Below, piece by piece: positions 26,433-35,742 of a stretch of DNA of 64,000 bases (within the stretch, counting starts at the first letter, position 1; each line of letters starts with the position of its first letter). The DNA comes from Caulobacter segnis. Its GTDB lineage: Bacteria > Pseudomonadota > Alphaproteobacteria > Caulobacterales > Caulobacteraceae. The stretch lies in NCBI RefSeq assembly GCF_023935105.1, contig NZ_CP096040.1:2232001-2296000 (forward strand), in the 5' to 3' direction. The notes under the pieces were generated by a model, which saw nothing but the letters and a program-made list of their open reading frames with translations, searched no databases and was not told where the DNA came from. A program made the translations under genes and the position numbers.

Positions 26433-27347
26433 GTGAAACCGCGTTCCGCCAACCTCCGCCATGGCGACGATGCGACGATGGGAAAAGTCAGGCTGGCGCC
26501 CCGTGATTTCAGGACGAGCTTGCGGCGCTGGACGCGGCAGGCGGATCTATCCGTCTGGCTGGAGCGTGCTTCACGCCTCGGCTATGCGGCGCGGGGCCTG
26601 GTCTATCTTGGCATGGGCGTCTTGCTTCTCCTGGCCGCGGTCGATCTGGCGCCCCGAGCGCGTGGCGCCAAGGCGATGCTGGCCGCCTGGACCGACTGGC
26701 CGCTGGGCCTGGCGCTGATCGGCCTGGTCGCCTGCGGCCTGACGGGTTTCGCCCTCTGGCGAGTCCTGCAGGCGCTCTTCGACGCCGACCGGCATGGGGC
26801 GTCGGCCAAGGGGCTGGCGGTGCGCGCCGGGCAGGCGGTCAGCGGGCTGGTCTATGGCGGTCTGGCGCTTTCGGCATTCGAACTCCTCGACGCCGTCGAG
26901 GATGTGGGTGAAGCCGACGAGGAGCAGAAGGCCCGTGGCCTGGCCTCCAGCCTGCTGGTGCTGCCTCATGGCGACCTCCTGCTGATGCTGGCCGGCCTCG
27001 TGTTGCTGGGCGTGGGCTTGGGCAATGTCATCCAGGGCGTGGCCCAGGACTTCGCCAAGAGGCTGGGCTGTGGCCCGCGCCTTTGCCGGCGCATCGTGCC
27101 GCTGGCCCGCATCGGCTACGGCGCGCGCGGTCTGGCGACGCTGCCGGCAGGCTATTTTCTGTTCAAGGCGGGGATGGAGGCCAAGAGCGCCGACGCCCGC
27201 AGCTGGGGCGGAGCCTTGCAGACCATCGAGCAGCAGCCATTCGGGTCGGCGGTATTGGCGCTGCTGGCCTTGGGGCTGATCGCTTTTGGCCTCTTCGCCA
27301 TGGCCGAGGCGCTCTTCCGCCGTATCCGCGCCGATGCGGTGGTCTAG
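26433..27347 (+). CDS. DUF1206 membrane protein
   Basis: A 304-residue membrane protein with three repeated DUF1206 units, each a pair of transmembrane segments. The repeat starts are RLGYAARGLVYLGMGVLLLL, VRAGQAVSGLVYGGLALSAF and RIGYGARGLATLPAGYFLFK. The function is unknown. GAGGAA at about 8 bp before the GTG at 26433 favours that start; the ATG at 26478 is an alternative with poorer upstream sequence. It follows the DUF3606 gene and precedes the catalase, which suggests envelope stress. Confidence 0.85.
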   Translation: MKPRSANLRHGDDATMGKVRLAPRDFRTSLRRWTRQADLSVWLERASRLGYAARGLVYLGMGVLLLLAAVDLAPRARGAKAMLAAWTDWPLGLALIGLVACGLTGFALWRVLQALFDADRHGASAKGLAVRAGQAVSGLVYGGLALSAFELLDAVEDVGEADEEQKARGLASSLLVLPHGDLLLMLAGLVLLGVGLGNVIQGVAQDFAKRLGCGPRLCRRIVPLARIGYGARGLATLPAGYFLFKAGMEAKSADARSWGGALQTIEQQPFGSAVLALLALGLIAFGLFAMAEALFRRIRADAVV

Positions 27348-27477
27348 AGGCAAGCGCTGCCGCCGCCCGATGTGAGCTTGGCCGCTCAATCCTCCGCCGC
27401 GCGATCACCCATCATTAGACGAGTGCGGAAACTTCCCGTTCGCCGATGGTTTCAGATCGAGCAATTCGTGGAGAACG

Positions 27478-29625
<2,148 letters not shown>

Positions 29626-29658
29626 TCGGCAGGGCGCGCCGCCATCGCGGCGCGTCCG

Positions 29659-29886
29659 TCAGCCGCCCTGGTCGCCAGAGGCGGATCCGCTCCAGATCAC
29701 CATGTTCGCCTCGTCGCGCACGGATAGCCTCACGGTCACCGCGCCATCATTGGACAGAGCGTGGTCGCGAACGATCTCCGACACGAGCAGCAAAGCCTGG
29801 CGGATCGCCGCGTCGTCATCGAAGGCTTCAACGATTTCCGTCGTCGTGGCGCCGTCACTGACGATGTCGAAGTGATAGCTAGTCAT
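29659..29886 (-). CDS. DUF6894-like small protein
   Basis: A 75-residue protein starting MTSYHFDIVSDGATTTEIVE, with an AAIRQALLLVSEIVRDHA helix and a SVRDEANMVIWSGSA end. The pattern of a short YxFDI strand, one helix and a VxVRDExxxVxW strand pair is that of the small DUF6894 family, common in Caulobacterales and Rhizobiales; this assignment is by memory of the pattern. The function is unknown. It converges with the catalase gene. The frame extends 23 codons further upstream, but the family-like part begins at 29886. Confidence 0.7.
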   Translation of the reverse strand: MTSYHFDIVSDGATTTEIVEAFDDDAAIRQALLLVSEIVRDHALSNDGAVTVRLSVRDEANMVIWSGSASGDQGG

Positions 29887-30070
29887 GGCCGCATCGTTCG
29901 CTTTCGGTCGCGGCGATAAAGCCGCTTCATTCTTGGTCCCAGACCCCGCGATCACGGGCGAACTGGCCTTCAGGCAAGGCGTCGCGCCGGCGACCGTTCC
30001 CCTCCCATTCGCTCACTTCGGGTTTTTGGCCGTTTGAGCGAGCGGAAGGCGAGGGGCGGCGATCAATTGA

Positions 30071-30832
30071 TCATTGGCCTCTCCGGCCAACGCCCTTGTC
30101 GGAAAAGGGCGGCGGCGGATCCTCCTGGTCACGCTGCGGACGTAGAAGTTCGGGGTCGAAGCCGGCGACGGCGGTCAGGCGATCCCAGTCCTGGATGCGA
30201 AGCACCCCGTTGCGCAAACTGGCCAATCCATCCTCGCGCAAGGCGCGCAGCACCCTGTGGATATGGACCACCGACAAGCCCAGCGCGTCGGCTATGTCGA
30301 CCTGAACCGCCGGAAAGGCGCATTCGCCCTCCTTGGCTAAGGCCAGGCTCCTTTGCCGCCAATAGATTTCGCACAACAGATTGGCCGTGCGCGCCACGGC
30401 CGACCTGCGGCCGAGGCTGACCATCCAGTTTCGCTGCGTCCGCGCCTCGGTCAGCGTCGCGCGGCAGAGGGCGCCGAGCAGGCTGGCGTGATCCTGCAGC
30501 ATGGACTTGAGCTCGCGCGGCGTGACCTTGCGGACTTCGCATGGCCCCAAGGCCCGCATGCCGTGATCGATCCCGGTGAAGAGCCCGCCGAGATCGATAA
30601 GGTCGCCTGGGGTCGCGATTCCATAGATCTGCCGAGCGCCGTCCGGCAGCGCCATTTCCTTGATCGCCAGACCGCGGGCCAGCAGGCGCAGCTGCGAACG
30701 TGCGCCCGCGGCGAAGATCAGGTCTCCGGCCTGAAACGTCTCGGCGCTTACGGCGCAAGCGGCAAGCCGTTCGCGAACACCCTCCCGCAAAGGGCCAAAG
30801 CGGTCGAGGCTGGCGATCAAAAGACGGTTCAA
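30071..30832 (-). CDS. Crp/Fnr-family transcription regulator
   Basis: A 253-residue regulator with an N-terminal cyclic-nucleotide-binding-like beta-barrel (AGDLIFAAGARSQLRLLARG, IYGIATPGDLIDLGGLFTGI) and a C-terminal winged helix (VDIADALGLSVVHIHRVLRALREDG). No FNR-type N-terminal cysteine cluster is visible, so it is not an iron-sulfur oxygen sensor. It has a glutamine/aspartate-rich tail. It is divergent from a second Crp/Fnr gene of similar architecture (31041-31775), with a palindromic site between them. The ligand is unknown. Confidence 0.85.
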   Translation of the reverse strand: MNRLLIASLDRFGPLREGVRERLAACAVSAETFQAGDLIFAAGARSQLRLLARGLAIKEMALPDGARQIYGIATPGDLIDLGGLFTGIDHGMRALGPCEVRKVTPRELKSMLQDHASLLGALCRATLTEARTQRNWMVSLGRRSAVARTANLLCEIYWRQRSLALAKEGECAFPAVQVDIADALGLSVVHIHRVLRALREDGLASLRNGVLRIQDWDRLTAVAGFDPELLRPQRDQEDPPPPFSDKGVGRRGQ

Positions 30833-30965
30833 GAGCGCCCGCCCTTAGGCGCGCGAAAGGCCGCCGTGGCGGCGGCGACGCGAGCGACGCAACGAATGAA
30901 CCAACCGACGAGCAAGAAAGTCTCCGCGTGAGCCGGATGCGATAGGCCGACCGACGGTGACGCGC

Positions 30966-30977
30966 GTTAACCTAGGT
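30966..30977. promoter_or_regulatory. Perfect 12-bp palindrome between divergent Crp/Fnr genes
   Basis: TAACCTAGGTTA is a perfect palindrome in the 208-bp gap between the two divergent regulators, 64 bp before the ATG of the plus-strand gene. A second dyad (TCGCCG at about 30980 with CGGCGA at about 30998) follows directly. The position suits an operator for one of the two regulators. The sequence does not match the textbook Crp or Fnr half-sites. Confidence 0.4.
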
Positions 30978-31040
30978 TATTCGCCGCGATCTTTGTTTCG
31001 GCGAGAGGATCCCAATCAGAAGGTTCGTCTGTTGAACGTC

Positions 31041-31775
31041 ATGTCTTCAGCACCCACGATCACGCCCTTGATCGAGAAGATGTCCCGTCGCGACGTGATC
31101 TCCGCGGCCGAACGCGACGCCCTGATGGGTCTGCTCGGACCCATCAGAACCGTGCCGGCCGGCCGGCCGATCGTCGAGCCCGGCGACCGGCCCAGCTTCA
31201 GCACGTTCGTGGTCAGCGGCTTCTGCGCGCGTTTCAGCCTGACGCCCAACGGCGGGCGGCAACTGACCGAAATCAACGTGGCCGGTGACTTCGTCGACCT
31301 GCATAGCCTTTTGATGCGTCAGATGGACCATGGCGTGGTGGCCCTGGCGGACTGCGTCATCGCGCCGGCCGCCCACGACGCCTTGCGGCGTCTCACCGAG
31401 ACCCATCCCCACCTGACCCGGCTGCTCTGGCTGGAAACCGTGGTCGACGGCGCCATCCATCGCCAGTGGCTGGTCACTATGGGCCAACAGAACGCGGCCA
31501 GCCGTCTGGCCCATCTGCTTTGCGAGCTCTACTGCCGTACGGAAGCGGCCGGGCTGGCGTCGGATCACAGGTTCCCGTTACCGATGACCCAGGCCGATCT
31601 GGGCGACGTCCTCGGACTGACCCAGGTGCATATCAACCGGGTTCTGATGGAACTGCGCCGACAAGGGCTGGTCGAGTGGAAGGCCGGGCAGGTCACGCTC
31701 AACGACTGGGACGCCTTGGTGAAGTTGGGCGCGTTCGATCCAACCTATCTGCGGCTGCAGAGCGATCCGGTCTGA
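31041..31775 (+). CDS. Crp/Fnr-family transcription regulator
   Basis: A 244-residue regulator with an effector barrel (VPAGRPIVEPGDRPSFSTFV, LTEINVAGDFVDLHSLLMRQ) and a winged helix-turn-helix (MTQADLGDVLGLTQVHINRV with LMELRRQGLVEWK). The architecture and helix sequence resemble the divergent neighbour at 30071-30832, suggesting old duplicates. No FNR cysteine cluster is present. I start at the ATG at 31041, where the conserved part begins and AGAAGG lies upstream; the frame is open further upstream. The ligand and targets are unknown. Confidence 0.85.
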   Translation: MSSAPTITPLIEKMSRRDVISAAERDALMGLLGPIRTVPAGRPIVEPGDRPSFSTFVVSGFCARFSLTPNGGRQLTEINVAGDFVDLHSLLMRQMDHGVVALADCVIAPAAHDALRRLTETHPHLTRLLWLETVVDGAIHRQWLVTMGQQNAASRLAHLLCELYCRTEAAGLASDHRFPLPMTQADLGDVLGLTQVHINRVLMELRRQGLVEWKAGQVTLNDWDALVKLGAFDPTYLRLQSDPV

Positions 31776-31840
31776 CCTGCGACGTCAAATGATCGCGGCG
31801 GAACACGCGCGGCCATCGTGGGCTTATGGCACACGCATTT

Positions 31841-32068
31841 TCAGGCCGCCTTCGCCGTTGGCGCGGGCGCGACCGCAAGCGAGGTCCGCGCCTGGACAAT
31901 GTGTTTGATCACCAAGGCCGCGGCGATCCTGCGCGTCGGGCTCAGGCCGCAAGCGCGCAGCGCGCCGTCGGAACCGTGTGTTTCCCAACGCCAGCCTCCA
32001 AGCCCGTCTGGACGGATCGAAAAGCGAATGATCGGCCCAGGCTCCGGAAACTGAGCGATCGGGTTCAT
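31841..32068 (-). CDS. Small protein of unknown function, last gene of the di-iron oxygenase operon
   Basis: A 75-residue protein starting MNPIAQFPEPGPIIRFSIRP and containing DGLGGWRWETHGSDGALRAC, then a helix RRIAAALVIKHIVQARTSL. I do not recognise the family with certainty. The main support is position: its ATG overlaps the stop of the preceding small gene by four bases (ATGA), a translational-coupling signature, and codon use is as in neighbours. The W-R-W-E-T-H strand and the helix resemble tiny single-domain alpha/beta proteins such as the DUF2188 type. Confidence 0.6.
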   Translation of the reverse strand: MNPIAQFPEPGPIIRFSIRPDGLGGWRWETHGSDGALRACGLSPTRRIAAALVIKHIVQARTSLAVAPAPTAKAA

Positions 32069-32310
32069 GCCGGCGTTCCGAGGGGACGGGCGGGCGCGAT
32101 CGGGGCTACCGAGGCCGCGGGCCACTCGCCGACCAGAGCGCGCCGCAGATCCAGCACACGGACGCGGGCGCCGCCAGGATGCGCCGCCGCGAGGCGTCTG
32201 GCTTCCCGTTCGGCCTGACCGCCAGTCTCGAAGAACAGGACCTCGCCGGTGTCGCACAGCTTGACCGCCCAGCCTCCGTCGAATGGGGAGACCTCGAACA
32301 CGCATGCCAT
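32065..32310 (-). CDS. Small DUF2188-like protein
   Basis: An 81-residue protein. The first 60 residues form a compact strand-strand-strand-helix pattern: MACVFEVSPFDGGWAVKLCD, then TGEVLFFETGGQAEREARRL. A proline/alanine-rich tail follows. The pattern of a W-x-V-K strand followed by F-x-T-x-x-x-A-x-x-x-A-R is like DUF2188 proteins of unknown role. GGAGG sits 5 bp before the ATG at 32310. The gene begins 10 bp after the di-iron oxygenase stop and overlaps the next mini-gene. Confidence 0.65.
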   Translation of the reverse strand: MACVFEVSPFDGGWAVKLCDTGEVLFFETGGQAEREARRLAAAHPGGARVRVLDLRRALVGEWPAASVAPIAPARPLGTPA

Positions 32311-32320
32311 CGACGCCTCC

Positions 32321-33253
32321 CTACTCGGCCGCATAGACGAGCGGATGGGTGTGGGCCCAGAGGTGGGCGCGGTAGGTGTCGAAGCACTGCTCGCCGCAGA
32401 TCAGGCGCATGATCGCGCCCTCGGCGATGAACCGGGCCCGCGACGGATCTTCCGACACCAGCGGGATCAGCGCCTCGGCGTTCCAGGCCTTGGAGTGCTC
32501 GATGTCGAGCTGGGCGTGGAGCGCGAAATACTTCCGGGCTTCGGGCGAGACACCGACGCGCTTCAGACCAGCGTCGACGCAGGCCACGCGGGTGGGGGCC
32601 GTCAGTTCGACCACGCCGAGGGCGCCGATCGAGTGCCAGGCGTATCGGCGGGTCGTCGCGAATGCGGTCATGGTGTTGGCCAGGCACAGCGACTGCCAAA
32701 GGGTGGTGTCGATGGTCGGCGTCAGGCCCAGGGTCGCCGTCGTTCGCGAAAGCATCGGGCCGTGCATGCCCTTGGCGTTGCCTCGGCCCATCTCGTCCCA
32801 GTAGTTGCGGGCCAGCTCAAGCTTGGCGCGGTCGGAAACCTTGACCTGAGTGAGGGCCACCAGGTCGTCGAAGCCGGCCTCGCCGGCGGCCTCCTGGGTC
32901 AGGAACCATTTGAGATCCTCGAACGAGGCCGCGCCCTCCAGCCAGTCGAACAGCGGATCCCATTGACCAGGACCGTGGTCCTTCAGGGTTTCGAACCAGG
33001 CCACGAAGCCTTCGGCGTCCTGTGGGACCTCGTCGACGAGGGAAGCGACGTGATCGCGGAAAGCTTCGATGAACTCGCCTTCCAGGCGCCTCATCTTGCC
33101 CTCGTCGATGAGTTCTTCCCGCCAGTCGACGGCTGGCGCGCGCGGCGAGAGCCGGCGGTGGTTCCAGTGGGCCAGGCCCTTGTGCAGGGCCTCGGCGTCG
33201 GGGAATTGCGGGCTAAAAACGCCAAGGCGCGACAGACGATCGCCACCGAACAT
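32321..33253 (-). CDS. Heme-oxygenase-like di-iron (iron-containing redox) enzyme
   Basis: A 310-residue all-helical protein of the TENA/PqqC/heme-oxygenase-like superfamily, of the iron-containing redox enzyme group. Candidate metal ligands are E154 and H164 (NYWDEMGRGNAKGMH), E216 (GALGVVELTAP) and H246, D250 and H253 (FALHAQLDIEH). These spacings match heme-oxygenase-like di-iron oxygenases such as UndA, BesC and SznF. Enzymes of this fold cleave or hydroxylate fatty acids, amino acids or guanidines; the substrate here is unknown. It leads a three-gene minus-strand operon with two mini-proteins. The start ATG at 33253 fits the family start. Confidence 0.78.
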   Translation of the reverse strand: MFGGDRLSRLGVFSPQFPDAEALHKGLAHWNHRRLSPRAPAVDWREELIDEGKMRRLEGEFIEAFRDHVASLVDEVPQDAEGFVAWFETLKDHGPGQWDPLFDWLEGAASFEDLKWFLTQEAAGEAGFDDLVALTQVKVSDRAKLELARNYWDEMGRGNAKGMHGPMLSRTTATLGLTPTIDTTLWQSLCLANTMTAFATTRRYAWHSIGALGVVELTAPTRVACVDAGLKRVGVSPEARKYFALHAQLDIEHSKAWNAEALIPLVSEDPSRARFIAEGAIMRLICGEQCFDTYRAHLWAHTHPLVYAAE

Positions 33254-33606
33254 GCTCGTACTCCGAACGAATGAAGAGGGCGGGCGATGACGCGAGCCGC
33301 GCGCACGGCCCGACCCCTATTGAATTGGCCCGCCCCTATGGCGGTGAGTTCGAAAAACGAAGGTGTTCTGACGACGTTCCAATGTCGGCGACCCGTCTCA
33401 GACCCAAGGCGCTGAAAACCCCAGCTCCCGTTGGCGGTGCGGCGATCCCATAACGACGAGGGCATTCATTTGATGTTTGTGACGGCCCTGAACCTTGGCC
33501 TTCGGAACACCGCCGCTTGGGGATCCGCCGAACGATGCGAAGCGTGGGCTGGGAGGGGGCGGCGGCGTCGAAGCGGATGGCCAACGCCTGATCAAAAGCG
33601 CGGATC
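33254..33606. other. Intergenic stretch without recognised gene
   Basis: About 350 bp between the start of the di-iron enzyme gene and the GH65-like fragment. It presumably holds the promoter of the minus-strand operon. I see no coding-like frame, tRNA, strong hairpin or repeat. Upstream sequence that would belong to the missing N-terminal part of the GH65-like protein is not present here, so the loss was a deletion and not just a point mutation. Confidence 0.5.
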
Positions 33607-34065
33607 GTGAACCTCTCACCCGATGGCGGAGTTGATCACGCGCCTAAGCCAGCCAAGAGGACGCCATGTCCAAACCCATCAGCCCGTGGAGCCTGGGCCG
33701 CGCGGATGGGCGACCGCGCCTTGTCGGTGAAGCTGCTGGAGGAGGGATACGCCAGGTTCGAGAGCGGCCGCTTTGGGCAGATCCTCGAATACCGTCCCGA
33801 TCGGTTCCCCGAACAGACGCGAGCCGGCCCCTTCTTCGCGAACATGGGCGGGTTTCTGTACAGCCTGTTGCTCGGCTTTCCGCGTCTCGAACCAAATGGC
33901 GAGGCCTTGGAAACCTGGTCCCAGGCTCCCGTCGTCCTGCCGGCGGGATGGCAAGCGATCGAGGTCGACCGGCTCTGGATCCGGGGCAAGCCCATGAAGC
34001 TCGTCGCGCGGCAGGGCGAGGTCGCTCGGCTGACGGACGTCGACCTCAGAAGCTCGACAGAATAG
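33607..34065 (+). pseudogene. C-terminal remnant of a GH65-like glycosidase/phosphorylase
   Basis: Only the last ~120-150 residues of a protein are present. The sequence GDRALSVKLLEEGYARFESG, then LEYRPDRFPEQTRAGPFFAN and MGGFLYSLLLGFPRLEPNGE, resembles the end of the catalytic barrel and the C-terminal beta domain of trehalase-like GH65 proteins. No catalytic domain lies upstream. The family-like part begins near the ATG at 33706. Sequence in another frame just before it (PISPWSLGRADGR from 33666) hints at a frameshift. The 3' end overlaps the convergent nnrD gene by 20 bp. I read it as a decayed or deleted gene; family assignment is tentative. Confidence 0.55.
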
Positions 34066-34891
34066 GTGGGACCTGGTCGGCGATCTCGCGGGCCAGGAAC
34101 CCCAGCTTGCCCAGGTTGGCGGCCAGACGCGCGCCAGCCTCGCCGTGCAGATAAACGCCCCAGGCGGCCGCCTGGAAGGGCGTCGCGCCACGCGCTAGCA
34201 GGCCCGTGATCAGTCCGCCCAGAACGTCGCCCGATCCTGACACCCCCAACCCAGGACCCCCGCCGGCATAGCGGCCGGCCCGGCCTTGGGGTGAAACGAC
34301 AAAGGTCGAAGCGCCCTTCATGACCACGAGTGCCTCGAACCGCCGCGCGGCCTGGCGGCCGGCCGCCAGCGGGTCGGCGTCGACCGCGCCTTTGTCCATG
34401 TCCAGCAGCCGCGCCATCTCTCCGGCATTGGGCGTGAGCACGAGGTTCGGCTGGCGCCGGGCGGCGGGCACGGCGACAAGGGCGCCGGCGTCGACGACCA
34501 CCGGATCGCGTGTCTCCAGCGCCAGAAGCGCCGCCGCCAGTCCCGCGCCGTCATCCATCATCCCTGGGCCGATCAGCAGCGCGTCGCATCGAGCGGCGTG
34601 CTCCATGACCAGACCGGCCGCCGTGTCGGCCTGGTCGCCTTGAAGCGCCAGGATCCGCGCCTCGGGCAAGGCGACGCTGAGCGGCGCGACGGCCTCCCTG
34701 GCCACGGCGACCTGCAGTTTTCCCGCGCCCGCGCGCAGGGCCGCGACCCCGGCCAGCATGGCGGCGCCAGCCAGTTCGGCGCCGCCGCCGACCACGAGGA
34801 CCTGGCCTCGGCCATGCTTGCCTTCATCGCCAGGTTCCGGAAGCGGATGCGCGCGCATCCAATCCGCGTCGATCGTTTCGATGTTCGTCAT
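34046..34891 (-). CDS. nnrD: ADP-dependent NAD(P)H-hydrate dehydratase
   Basis: A 281-residue ribokinase-fold enzyme of the NnrD/CARKD family. The glycine-rich N-terminal KHGRGQVLVVGGGAELAGAA and ALLIGPGM lead to TPNAGEMARLLD and the C-terminal nucleotide/catalytic motif GLGVSGSGDVLGGLITGLLA. It repairs hydrated NAD(P)H back to NAD(P)H using ADP. The usual partner epimerase domain (NnrE) is absent, so this is a stand-alone dehydratase. It overlaps the upstream histidine-phosphatase gene by four bases, so the two are translated together. Confidence 0.88.
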   Translation of the reverse strand: MTNIETIDADWMRAHPLPEPGDEGKHGRGQVLVVGGGAELAGAAMLAGVAALRAGAGKLQVAVAREAVAPLSVALPEARILALQGDQADTAAGLVMEHAARCDALLIGPGMMDDGAGLAAALLALETRDPVVVDAGALVAVPAARRQPNLVLTPNAGEMARLLDMDKGAVDADPLAAGRQAARRFEALVVMKGASTFVVSPQGRAGRYAGGGPGLGVSGSGDVLGGLITGLLARGATPFQAAAWGVYLHGEAGARLAANLGKLGFLAREIADQVPPILSSF

Positions 34892-35667
34892 CGCGCGGCC
34901 ACGTTGGCGTCGGGTTGGGCGGTGACGGGGGCGGCTTCTTCCTCCAGGGGCGCGGTGAAGTTATAGCGCGCGAGGATCAGCTCGCCGTCCGGACCGCCGC
35001 GGGCGTCGAACCGGTATTCCGTGACGCCGCAGTTGGCGATGTCGGCCTCGCGGTCGATCGCCAGGATCTGTTCCTCGCTAAGGCCCTCGAGCAGGTAGCG
35101 CAGGCAAAGCACGACGACCTGATGGGCGACGATCAGGACGCGATCGCCGCCGTGATGAAGGCTCAGCGTATCGATCAGGCTCCTCAGGCGCAGGATGACG
35201 TCGCACCAGCTCTCGCCGCCGGGCGGGCGATGATAGAACTTGCCGAGCAGTCGCCGGAATTCGGCTTGCTCTGGAAACTGCATCTCGATGCCGTGACGCG
35301 TCAGGCGGTCGAGGACGCCGAACTCCTTTTCGCGCAGGCGCTCGTCGATGCAGAACTTTCGGGTGGGCGTGACGAGCCCCCCGACGTCGCGGATCGCTTG
35401 ACTGGTCTGTACGGCGCGCAGGTACGGCGAGGACATCACCGTGCAGGGACGCTCGTCCGCCGGCAGCCGAGCGAACCAGCGTCCCAAGGCGCGCGCCTGT
35501 TCATGACCGAGTTCGCTCAAGGCCACGTCCATGTCGCGATCGGCGATGTCGATGCGGGCCAAGCCCGCCGCATCGGCCGCGTCTCGCGCGACATTGCCCG
35601 CGCTCTGTCCGTGACGGACGATCCACAAACGGGCAGGCCACCGCTGTTCCATTTCCAAGGAACTCAC
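34888..35667 (-). CDS. Histidine phosphatase family protein (phosphoglycerate-mutase fold)
   Basis: A 259-residue enzyme with the catalytic RHG motif in LWIVRHGQSAGNVARDA near residue 18. The second-arginine segment is SSPYLRAVQTSQAIRDVGG, and the second catalytic His is in RVLIVAHQVVVLCLRYLLEG. The catalytic set is complete. The protein may act on small phosphate esters; the substrate is not readable from sequence. It is the first gene of a two-gene unit with nnrD (four-base overlap). It diverges from the histidine-kinase gene at 35743. Confidence 0.88.
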   Translation of the reverse strand: MSSLEMEQRWPARLWIVRHGQSAGNVARDAADAAGLARIDIADRDMDVALSELGHEQARALGRWFARLPADERPCTVMSSPYLRAVQTSQAIRDVGGLVTPTRKFCIDERLREKEFGVLDRLTRHGIEMQFPEQAEFRRLLGKFYHRPPGGESWCDVILRLRSLIDTLSLHHGGDRVLIVAHQVVVLCLRYLLEGLSEEQILAIDREADIANCGVTEYRFDARGGPDGELILARYNFTAPLEEEAAPVTAQPDANVAAR

Positions 35668-35742
35668 TGAGCCCGCCTTGGTTCGACGCGCCCTTGGCGG
35701 GGAGCCTTTCGGGACCGGGTACGTTTGGCAAGCTTGGGCGGG

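Noticed and set aside
30061..30072. Palindrome GATCAATTGATC at the stop of the minus-strand Crp gene
   Set aside because: It is at the gene end, not before a promoter, has no T tract, and a 12-bp palindrome alone is weak evidence.
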